Shown here piece after piece: positions 1 through 5,855 of a stretch of 5,855 bases of DNA. The stretch comes from Rickettsiales bacterium (lineage in GTDB: Bacteria > Pseudomonadota > Alphaproteobacteria > Rickettsiales > UBA1997), in contig CANEUR010000072.1 of assembly GCA_947441875.1 (NCBI GenBank), positions 1 to 5,855 of the forward strand, given 5' to 3'. A model generated the notes under the pieces. That model did not search any database, was not told the DNA's origin, and worked only from the letters and a program-made list of their open reading frames with translations. Position numbers and translations under genes: made by a program. How positions within the stretch are numbered: the first letter of the stretch is position 1; every line of letters starts with the position of its first letter.

Positions 1-360
1 CAAAAATTACCCAACCTAATAAAAGCGGTAAAAAACAACGGCAACAAAGTTATTTGGTCTTGCGATCCTATGCATGGCAACACCATAAAATCTTCTAACG
101 GCTATAAAACTCGTGATTTTAATCACATTTTGCAAGAAGTGAAAGCTTTTTTTCAAATTCATCAACAACTTGGCACTATTGCAGGCGGAGTGCATTTTGA
201 ACTTACTGGGCAAGATGTTACCGAATGTTTGGGAGGCAATCAAAATATCTCAGAATTAAATTTATCTGATCGCTACCATACTCATTGCGATCCGCGTTTA
301 AACTCTTCACAGAGCATTGAAATGGCCTTTACTATTGCTTCTGAACTTGCTAAAAATTAA
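1..360 (+). CDS. aroG: Class II 3-deoxy-7-phosphoheptulonate (DAHP) synthase, C-terminal part (5' end outside window)
   Basis: This is the last 119 residues of a class II (plant/mycobacterial type) DAHP synthase. The enzyme condenses phosphoenolpyruvate with erythrose 4-phosphate in the first, cytosolic step of the shikimate pathway. The open frame runs in from base 1 and ends at TAA 358-360. Visible signatures are WSCDPMHGNT (fragment residues 19-28), VHFELTGQDVTECLGG (64-79) and YHTHCDPRLN (92-101). By family knowledge, the His of PMHG (H25), the Glu of HFEL (E67) and the Asp of HCDPR (D97) are three of the four active-site metal ligands; the fourth, a Cys, lies in the missing N-terminal part. 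Full-length members have about 450-475 residues, so roughly three quarters is outside the window. An ATG at base 70 is internal (the Met of DPMHG), not a start. The stop overlaps the next start by one base. The family call is secure; the symbol is conventional, since class II enzymes are also named aroF or aroH. Confidence 0.95.
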   Translation, partial: QKLPNLIKAVKNNGNKVIWSCDPMHGNTIKSSNGYKTRDFNHILQEVKAFFQIHQQLGTIAGGVHFELTGQDVTECLGGNQNISELNLSDRYHTHCDPRLNSSQSIEMAFTIASELAKN

Positions 361-2981
361 TGCTTACAAACAACATCACAACACAAGCTTCTGAACCACA
401 AATAAAAGCTTCTAATCCCAAAATTAACTGCTGGCTTATGGCATCTGCTGGCTCTGGCAAAACTAAAGTTTTAGTTGATCGTTTTGTTCGATTACTGCTT
501 GCTTCAGTTTTGCCACAAGAAATTTTATGCCTCACCTTCACTGAAAAAGCCTGCAAAGAAATGGAGGAGCGAATTTTTCATACACTCGAAGAACTAGCCG
601 TTGCCAATGAAGATGTTTTAATTGCAAAACTAGAAAATATTTTAGACAAAAAACCATCGCCAACTCAATGTCAAAAGGCTCAAATACTTTTTGCCGAAAT
701 GATTGATTGCGAATATCCTATTAAAATACAAACCTTTCATAGTTTTTGCAAAACAATTTTACAGCTTTTTCCGATAGAAGCAAAAGTGCCTATTCACTTT
801 GAAATCATCGAAACCAATCACGAAAATTATGTTCTTCAAAATATTTGGCAAGAAGTTCTGCAAGATCAACAAAATCATCAGTTGTTAAAAAATATTTTAA
901 ATAACACCACCGAATATACTTTGAAAAAAATCATTGAATCTTTTATTAGCAACCTAGATAAAATGAAAGATTGGCAGTTTTATGGCGATTCAGTATCAAA
1001 AGAAATTCAGCAAGAATTAAAGCAAAAATTTAATATCAACAGCAGTCACACCGTTGCAGATTTTTGCTTATCAGCATTGCAAAATCTTGATTTTGAGAGA
1101 TTTTATAAAATAATTGAAAAAAATTCTAAAACAAGTATACTTTTCAAAATTCTTACTTTTTTACAAGAAAAAAATCTTACCAACAATTTTAACAAACACA
1201 GTTGCCAACCTCAACATCTTGAAGAGCTCTATCTTTTAATGATAACCAAAAAAGAAAATACTATTTATCAAGAATTAGCAAAACTTAAAGATGATTTTAT
1301 CATAAACTTTTTTAATGAATTGCAAAATTTTATAGCAAATAAAAATATTCTTAAAGATATTAATCACACAGCACTCATTGTCGAGCTAGTTTTTGTAATA
1401 ATGAAAAAATATCAACAATATAAAAATCAACATAATTTACTAAATTTTAACGATCTCATTTTTTATAGCAAAGAACTCTTAAAAACAGATGCCGATTGGG
1501 TAAAAATGAAACTCGATAGTAATATTAATCATATTTTGCTTGACGAAGCACAAGATACAAGCCCATGGCAGTGGGAAATTATTAAAGCTCTCACCGAAGA
1601 ATTTGAGGTAGGAGAATCTGCAAATACCAAGCCAAGAAGTTTTTTTGTGGTAGGAGATGAAAAGCAATCTATTTATTCTTTTCAAGGAGCCGACATAGAA
1701 AACACCAACAACCAATTTAATTATTTTCAAAATAAACTAAAGCTAGAAACCATTAACCTAACTCATTCTTTTCGTTCTGGCAAAAAAATTTTAGAAGCAA
1801 TAGACACTATTTTTTGCCACAACAACATTACTTCATCTCTAGTAAAAAATACTAACTATAATCGGCATTTACCAGTCAAAAATATCAAGTCACACTTTGT
1901 TTTACTAGAACCATTACTGCAAACAACCTCCGAAAATGACTATCACGATAATATGGAATTTGCTAGAAACATAGCTAGTAAAATCAAAGATTGGGTAGAA
2001 AATGGCAAAACATTATCAAATAATAAAGCTCTGCAATATAGCGATATTTTGCTGTTATTTCAAAAAAAAAAACAAGTCTTTTATCTTGAAAAAGCTTTTT
2101 ACGAAAAAAACATTCCATTTGCAGGTATCGATCAAGAATGTTGTTTAGATTCGCTTTTAATTAATGACATAATAGTTTTAGCAGAGTTTGTTTTAAATCA
2201 AGAACACGATTTTAATTTAGCTTGCCTACTAAAATCGCCATTTTGTCATAAATCAGAAGAATTTATACAAAGTTTAATTTTTGCCAGCCAAAATGCCAAA
2301 AGTAGCTTATGGGAGGTGGCAAAAAACCATTGCGAACTCAAATGTTTAAGTGATTTTTTAGCGCTTTTTCAACAAAATCATTTGTTTGACTTTTTTTATC
2401 AAATACTTAAAAACCCTGTTGTTAGCGATAGTTTTGTGAGAAGATTCGGCAACAAAGCTTGGTTAATGTTTGATGAATTTTTATTGTTAGTGCATAATTT
2501 TATTAGTAAAAATAGCTCAAATTTATGGCAATTTCTTGAATATCTTTACAATAACAACCCAGAAATATCTATCAAAAATCAACAAAAAAATGTGGTAAGA
2601 ATGATGACTGCACATTCTGTAAAAGGCTTACAATCACCAATTGTTATAATTCCTTATGCTACAAAACCACTAAATCATCAAAATAGCAATAAAATTTTAT
2701 GGCTCGATAATCAAGAAAACAAATTATCTCTTCCTTTTATCATTACTTCAAAAACATGCAAAGATGATGATAAAATAAGCATTTATTTACAGCAAAAACA
2801 GATTAAAACAGAGCAAGAAAATCATAGGTTGTTTTATGTAGCTCTTACCAGGGCAGAAGAAGAACTCTACTTAACTGGCATAGAAAAAAAACCTCCAAAA
2901 CAAGGGCAAAAAAACAAACTCACTTGGTATGAAATGAGCAAAAATGCCATATCTTGCAACACTAATATCAATTCCCATTGA
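360..2981 (+). CDS. addA: AddA-like UvrD-family (SF1A) DNA helicase lacking the C-terminal nuclease domain
   Basis: An 873-residue ATP-dependent helicase of the AddA/RecB branch of superfamily 1A, which unwinds DNA ends for recombinational double-strand-break repair. Helicase motifs appear in order: Walker A ASAGSGKT (28-35), Ia LTFTEKAC (58-65), Ib IQTFHSFC (123-130), Walker B LLDEAQDTSPWQW (393-405), III VVGDEKQSIYSFQGAD (430-445), IV THSFRS (468-473), V MTAHSVKGLQSPIVIIP (749-765), VI YVALTRAEEELYL (826-838). The N-terminal ASNP..CW lead-in and the EAKVPIHFEIIE stretch (140-151) match alphaproteobacterial AddA. Such AddA proteins are usually about 1,100-1,200 residues and end in a RecB-type PD-(D/E)XK nuclease. 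Here only about 35 residues follow motif VI (ending near LTWYEMSKNAI), so the nuclease is absent. The helicase core has no missing motif or internal stop, so it looks functional. No Shine-Dalgarno is evident; the TAATG overlap suggests translational coupling to the gene before. Stop is TGA 2979-2981. It could also be called a generic UvrD-like helicase; AddB is not in the window. Confidence 0.9.
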   Translation: MLTNNITTQASEPQIKASNPKINCWLMASAGSGKTKVLVDRFVRLLLASVLPQEILCLTFTEKACKEMEERIFHTLEELAVANEDVLIAKLENILDKKPSPTQCQKAQILFAEMIDCEYPIKIQTFHSFCKTILQLFPIEAKVPIHFEIIETNHENYVLQNIWQEVLQDQQNHQLLKNILNNTTEYTLKKIIESFISNLDKMKDWQFYGDSVSKEIQQELKQKFNINSSHTVADFCLSALQNLDFERFYKIIEKNSKTSILFKILTFLQEKNLTNNFNKHSCQPQHLEELYLLMITKKENTIYQELAKLKDDFIINFFNELQNFIANKNILKDINHTALIVELVFVIMKKYQQYKNQHNLLNFNDLIFYSKELLKTDADWVKMKLDSNINHILLDEAQDTSPWQWEIIKALTEEFEVGESANTKPRSFFVVGDEKQSIYSFQGADIENTNNQFNYFQNKLKLETINLTHSFRSGKKILEAIDTIFCHNNITSSLVKNTNYNRHLPVKNIKSHFVLLEPLLQTTSENDYHDNMEFARNIASKIKDWVENGKTLSNNKALQYSDILLLFQKKKQVFYLEKAFYEKNIPFAGIDQECCLDSLLINDIIVLAEFVLNQEHDFNLACLLKSPFCHKSEEFIQSLIFASQNAKSSLWEVAKNHCELKCLSDFLALFQQNHLFDFFYQILKNPVVSDSFVRRFGNKAWLMFDEFLLLVHNFISKNSSNLWQFLEYLYNNNPEISIKNQQKNVVRMMTAHSVKGLQSPIVIIPYATKPLNHQNSNKILWLDNQENKLSLPFIITSKTCKDDDKISIYLQQKQIKTEQENHRLFYVALTRAEEELYLTGIEKKPPKQGQKNKLTWYEMSKNAISCNTNINSH
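2062..2072 (+). repeat. A11 homopolymer inside the addA-like gene
   Basis: Eleven consecutive adenines encode part of the LLLFQKKKQVFY stretch (about residues 564-575), in the region between helicase motifs IV and V. It is the longest homopolymer I found in the window. Adding one A would bring a TGA within about six codons of the tract; losing one would bring a TAG within about 25 codons. It is therefore a candidate site for polymerase slippage or for sequencing and assembly error. As given, the frame is intact. Confidence 0.85.
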
Positions 2982-3008
2982 TACAATGTTAAATTTAAAT
3001 GAAACAAT

Positions 3009-4700
3009 ATGAATTTAAGCGATCTTACTTGTTTAAATGATATTATGATTTATCATAAACAAAACTTTAATAATCCAACATTGCTTAATTGTTTAGGCAG
3101 TGGCAAAGCCATTTCAAGCCAAGAATTTTACCAAGAGGTTAATAATATTGCTTGGGGGTTAAAACAATTGCCAGCAATTTTACAAAACAATATTATCACA
3201 ATTTATTGCTACCAAAATTGGCAGTGGCTGGTATGTGATTTAGCAATAGCTTCAATTGGTTTAGTAAGTTCACCGATGTTTCATAATGTCAGTAAAAAAA
3301 ATTTGCAATATCAATTAGAACTACTCCAAACAAAAGTTATCATCACCGATAAACCAGATTTTGCCCAAGAAAATTGCCATCTCTACACTATTATAACCAT
3401 CGGATTTAATCATCCAAATTGCCTTAACTTTACCGAATTAAGCAAAATCGGCGAGCAACAAAAAAAATCATACAACGAATTACCAAAAAGCTTAAGTCAC
3501 GATCTTGCCACCATTGTTTTCACTTCTGGCACCACTGGCTTACCAAAAGGAGTAATGCTGAGCTGTGGCAATTTAATTAGTCAAATTATTGATTCTTCGA
3601 TTTTTTTTACACTTTCTGCCCAACAAAAAGTGCTTTCTTATTTGCCACTGGCTCACATTTTTGAAAGAATGGTAATGCTTTTTTATCTCACCCAAGGAGT
3701 GAGTATTTATTTTGTTGACGATATCTCTAAAATACCTCAATATTTACAACAAGTGCGACCTAATTTATTTACTACTGTTCCCAGATTATTAGAAAAAGCA
3801 TTTAATAAGATCAAGCAAAAAAGCCAGCACGGCAACATTTTAAGCCGACTTCTACTCAAAATTGCCTTTTATAAGGCAAAAAATTTTAGCCCCACACATA
3901 AAACAACTTTTTCAGATCTTGTTCTTGATTTTTTATTATATCGTAAGTTAAGAGCTTTTTTTGGTGGAAAAGTTCAAACTATTATTTGCGGTGGAGCCGC
4001 TTTACCACACGAAATTGAAAAGTTTTTACATAGCATTGGTCTTGCGGTTTATTGTGGTTATGGCCTCACCGAAAGTTCGCCAGTTTTAGCAACCAACTGT
4101 CAAGCTCGTTATCAACTCGGAACTGTCGGCACCTGCTTTCCTTCGGTCAAATTAAAGCTTGCCCCTGATGGCGAACTCTTAGCCAGTGGCAAAAACATTA
4201 TGCTTGGCTATTTTAAAGAAGAAGAGCAAACTAAACAAATTTTACAAGATGGCTGGCTTCATACAGGCGACTTAGCCGAAATAAAAGATGAATTTATCAA
4301 CATTATTGGCAGAAAAAAAGAGCTACTTAAAACTAGCAACGGCAAATATGTGATGGCAAGTTATTTGCAACAACTACTTCAACAAGAAATCACAGGGCTA
4401 CTTGGTAGTGTTATTATTGCCGAGGGCAAACCTTTTGTTTCAGCTTTATTGTTTTTTGAGCCAGAAAACTTAGCAATACTGCAAAAAAAATATAATCAGC
4501 AACATTTTAATATTTGGGTAGCACAAGAAATTAACAAAATCAATCGCCACCTCGATAACTGGCAACAAATCAAAAAATTTTGCATTATCACCGAACAAAT
4601 TTCTATTGAAAACGAACAAATAACTCCTTCTTATAAGCTAAAAACCAACATTTTACAACAACAATTTGCCACAGAAATTGCAAAACTTTACGAAACATAA
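3009..4700 (+). CDS. Long-chain acyl-CoA synthetase (AMP-forming, FAA1/COG1022-type)
   Basis: A 563-residue member of the ANL (AMP-binding) superfamily, expected to activate long-chain fatty acids with ATP and CoA to acyl-CoA for lipid synthesis or breakdown. Motifs: P-loop TSGTTGLPKG (172-181), the family's SYLPLAHIFERMV (210-222), CGGAALPHEIEKF (327-339), adenine-site YGLTESSPV (351-359), HTGDLAE (418-424), hinge GRKKELLKTSNGKYV (434-448), and C-terminal TPSYKLK (539-545), where K543 or K545 is the likely adenylation lysine. The LPLAHIFER and TSNGKYV forms point to the FAA1-like long-chain group rather than acetyl-CoA synthetase or E. coli-type FadD. Length is slightly below the usual 590-620. 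After the hinge, the common P-x-x-IE is replaced by MASYLQQ, a mild oddity. No signal peptide or clear membrane helix is seen. The start is the only in-frame ATG near the 5' end; two closer upstream ATGs (2986, 2999) are in other frames. No Shine-Dalgarno is visible in the 27-base spacer, so it is probably co-transcribed with the helicase gene. Chain-length preference cannot be read from sequence. Confidence 0.93.
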   Translation: MNLSDLTCLNDIMIYHKQNFNNPTLLNCLGSGKAISSQEFYQEVNNIAWGLKQLPAILQNNIITIYCYQNWQWLVCDLAIASIGLVSSPMFHNVSKKNLQYQLELLQTKVIITDKPDFAQENCHLYTIITIGFNHPNCLNFTELSKIGEQQKKSYNELPKSLSHDLATIVFTSGTTGLPKGVMLSCGNLISQIIDSSIFFTLSAQQKVLSYLPLAHIFERMVMLFYLTQGVSIYFVDDISKIPQYLQQVRPNLFTTVPRLLEKAFNKIKQKSQHGNILSRLLLKIAFYKAKNFSPTHKTTFSDLVLDFLLYRKLRAFFGGKVQTIICGGAALPHEIEKFLHSIGLAVYCGYGLTESSPVLATNCQARYQLGTVGTCFPSVKLKLAPDGELLASGKNIMLGYFKEEEQTKQILQDGWLHTGDLAEIKDEFINIIGRKKELLKTSNGKYVMASYLQQLLQQEITGLLGSVIIAEGKPFVSALLFFEPENLAILQKKYNQQHFNIWVAQEINKINRHLDNWQQIKKFCIITEQISIENEQITPSYKLKTNILQQQFATEIAKLYET

Positions 4701-4720
4701 TTAGTGATGCAACAGTCTCA

Positions 4721-5527
4721 TTATGAAAAATGACACAAAACTCCGCCTAGTTTGATAGGGGTAATTTTAATAGCAAGCCCTTGTTGATTAGCCTGCACAA
4801 AACAACCGCAAAAAGTAGCTTCTTGACTGGCAGGTTGCATACGTTCGGTTTTTCTTTTGTGTAAAAAAATTTGAATTGGCACATTTTTTTCCATACCAAT
4901 TACCGAATCGTAGTCGCCACACATACCAGCATCGGTTTGATAAGCGGTGCCAGCTTTCATAATGTGGCAATCATTAGTAGGAATATGAGTGTGCGAACCA
5001 ACAAGAGCGGTTATTTTTCCATCTAAAAATTTTGCCATGGCCATTTTTTCAGAGGTGGCTTCGGCATGAAAATCAACAAAAATAGCATCAATATCTTTGC
5101 CGAGGCGGTAATTTTTAATAATTTTTTCGGCAAAAGCAAAAGGACAATCAACATTATATTTCATAAAAACCTGCCCCATCAAATGCAAAACTAAAATTTT
5201 TTTAGTGCTTGAAACCTCAAAAATACCAAAACCATTACCAGGGCTAGAAGGCGGAAAATTAGCAGGGCGTAAAATATTTTTGTGTGTAGAAAGTAAATTA
5301 TTAGCTTCTTTGTTATCCCAAATATGATCGCCACCAGTAATAACATTGGCTCCTGCTTGAAATATTTCAAGGCAAGATTGTTGATTTAAGCCAAAACCAC
5401 CACTAGCATTATCGGCATTAACAATAATAAAATCGAGGTTTAACTGCTGTTTGAGAAGTGGTAAATATTTGGCAATAGCATTTTTGCCAACTCTACCTAC
5501 AACATCGCCACAAAATAAAATATGCAT
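4721..5527 (-). CDS. ymdB: YmdB-family (TIGR00282) metallophosphoesterase, probable cyclic-nucleotide phosphodiesterase
   Basis: A 268-residue calcineurin-like dinuclear metal phosphoesterase of the YmdB family; the Bacillus subtilis member hydrolyses 2',3'- and 3',5'-cyclic nucleotides and affects biofilm and RNA turnover. Length is normal for the family (about 260-280). Motifs: FCGDVVGRVG (5-14), IVNADNASGGFG (35-46), TGGDHIWDNKE (64-74), LRPANFPP (86-93), VDFHAEATSEKMAM (151-164), GSHTHIPT (177-184), TDAGMCGDYDSVIGM (198-212) and EATFCGCFV (236-244). Expected metal ligands by alignment to B. subtilis YmdB are D8, residue 39, N40, residue 67, H154, H179 and H181. Residues 39 and 67 are Asp here, where Glu and Asn are usual. 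The start ATG (5525-5527) directly follows the nuoI stop and has an AAGG seven bases upstream. The stop is TAA at 4721-4723, 20 bases from the convergent acyl-CoA synthetase stop. It is likely cytosolic, with no signal peptide. The family call is firm; the physiological substrate in this organism is unknown. Confidence 0.95.
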   Translation of the reverse strand: MHILFCGDVVGRVGKNAIAKYLPLLKQQLNLDFIIVNADNASGGFGLNQQSCLEIFQAGANVITGGDHIWDNKEANNLLSTHKNILRPANFPPSSPGNGFGIFEVSSTKKILVLHLMGQVFMKYNVDCPFAFAEKIIKNYRLGKDIDAIFVDFHAEATSEKMAMAKFLDGKITALVGSHTHIPTNDCHIMKAGTAYQTDAGMCGDYDSVIGMEKNVPIQIFLHKRKTERMQPASQEATFCGCFVQANQQGLAIKITPIKLGGVLCHFS

Positions 5528-5855
5528 TTAATAACCTTGCTTTTTAAGGTTTAAATTATTTTGTAAAGCAGATTCGTATTTGTCGCCATTTTCGAGGAGT
5601 TTTTCTTTAGTGTAGTAAAGTTCTTGACGAGTTTCGGTGGCAAACTCAAAATTAGGACCCTCAACAATTGCATCGACAGGGCAAGCCTCTTGACACAAGC
5701 CACAATAAATACATTTAATCATATCAATGTCATATTTAGTGGTTTTTCGACTACCATCTTCTCGTTCACAAGCCTCAATAGTAATTGCCGAAGCTGGGCA
5801 AATTGCCTCGCATAACTTACAGGCAATACAGCGTTCTTCGCCGTTAGGGTATCGA
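5528..5855 (-). CDS. nuoI: NADH-quinone oxidoreductase subunit I (NuoI), C-terminal part (5' end outside window)
   Basis: This is the last 108 residues of NuoI, the 8Fe ferredoxin-like subunit of respiratory complex I. NuoI carries two [4Fe-4S] clusters (N6a and N6b) and passes electrons from the peripheral arm towards cluster N2 and quinone. Reading from the window's right edge (first full codon at 5854), the fragment begins RYPNGEERC and shows CIACKLCEAICP (residues 9-20) and CIYCGLCQEACP (48-59), giving all eight cluster cysteines in two CxxCxxCxxxCP motifs. EGPNFEFATETR and the basic tail follow, ending at TAA 5528-5530. The Met of YDIDM at 5720-5722 is internal: the conserved sequence continues upstream, so a start there would be wrong. 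Alphaproteobacterial NuoI is about 160 residues, so about 50 are missing. The sequence is close to the alphaproteobacterial/mitochondrial type and is the best taxonomic marker here. The next gene downstream is ymdB, not the usual nuoJ. Confidence 0.97.
   Translation of the reverse strand, partial: RYPNGEERCIACKLCEAICPASAITIEACEREDGSRKTTKYDIDMIKCIYCGLCQEACPVDAIVEGPNFEFATETRQELYYTKEKLLENGDKYESALQNNLNLKKQGY
5535..5538 (-). promoter_or_regulatory. Shine-Dalgarno-like AAGG for ymdB
   Basis: On the minus strand AAGG lies seven bases before the ymdB ATG, inside the last codons of nuoI. It is short but correctly spaced, and supports both the chosen ATG and translation coupled to nuoI (stop TAA directly followed by ATG). 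The two plus-strand starts at 360 and 3009 have no comparable motif. Confidence 0.5.

Noticed and set aside
70..360. A 96-residue gene starting at ATG 70
   Set aside because: The ATG is the Met of the conserved CDPMHGNT motif of class II DAHP synthase, and the frame continues upstream with matching sequence.
1479..1730. Minus-strand open frame opposite the helicase gene
   Set aside because: It lies wholly across Walker B and motif III of the helicase, has no recognisable domain, and is expected as a chance open frame. The same applies to the minus-strand frames at 16-243, 350-556 and 4788-4970 and the plus-strand frame at 5624-5815.
2979..3002. TGA read as tryptophan (alternative code) extending the helicase
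   Set aside because: All tryptophans seen are TGG, and read-through would meet a second TGA seven codons on, adding nothing that resembles a nuclease domain.
4696..4725. Inverted repeat CATAAT/ATTATG flanking the 20-base gap between convergent genes, as a possible bidirectional terminator
   Set aside because: The perfect arms are only six bases, nearly all A/T, around an 18-base loop, and no T-tract follows on either strand. It also overlaps both stop codons, so chance similarity is likely.
5528..5722. A separate small 64-residue ferredoxin-like gene starting at the minus-strand ATG at 5722
   Set aside because: The frame stays open to the window edge, and the upstream codons encode the first NuoI cluster motif CIACKLCEAICP and YDIDM, so this is an internal Met of nuoI.

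Overview
The window is a compact, AT-rich (roughly 30% G+C by eye) bacterial chromosome segment. Five protein genes fill almost all of it, with no gap over 30 bases between genes. The organism is most likely an alphaproteobacterium with a reduced or AT-drifted genome. The evidence is the NuoI fragment, which follows the alphaproteobacterial/mitochondrial pattern almost word for word (CIACKLCEAICP, CIYCGLCQEACP, EGPNFEFATETR), the alphaproteobacterial style of the AddA-type helicase motifs, and the YmdB signatures DFHAEATSEKMAM and GMCGDYDSVIGM. A Rickettsiales- or Holosporales-like lineage would fit the base composition, but this is inference. Retention of a class II DAHP synthase argues against the most reduced Rickettsia-type metabolism.

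Layout. Plus strand, 1-4700: the 3' end of a class II DAHP synthase gene (1-360), then an AddA-like UvrD-family helicase gene (360-2981) overlapping it by one base (TAATG), then 27 bases later a long-chain acyl-CoA synthetase gene (3009-4700). These three probably form one transcription unit, but their products (aromatic amino acid entry enzyme, double-strand-break repair helicase, fatty acid activation) share no obvious pathway. Minus strand, 5855-4721: the 3' part of nuoI (complex I subunit), then directly abutting it (TAAATG) a YmdB-family metallophosphoesterase gene. The two units converge, with only 20 bases between their stop codons (4701-4720).

No RNA gene, mobile element, CRISPR array, prophage, toxin-antitoxin pair or defence island was found, and I do not see a new biological system. 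The points worth a second look are: the AddA-like protein stops just after helicase motif VI and lacks the C-terminal nuclease domain; an 11-A homopolymer inside the same gene could cause slippage; the YmdB homologue carries Asp at two positions that are usually Glu and Asn metal ligands; and nuoI is followed by ymdB rather than nuoJ.
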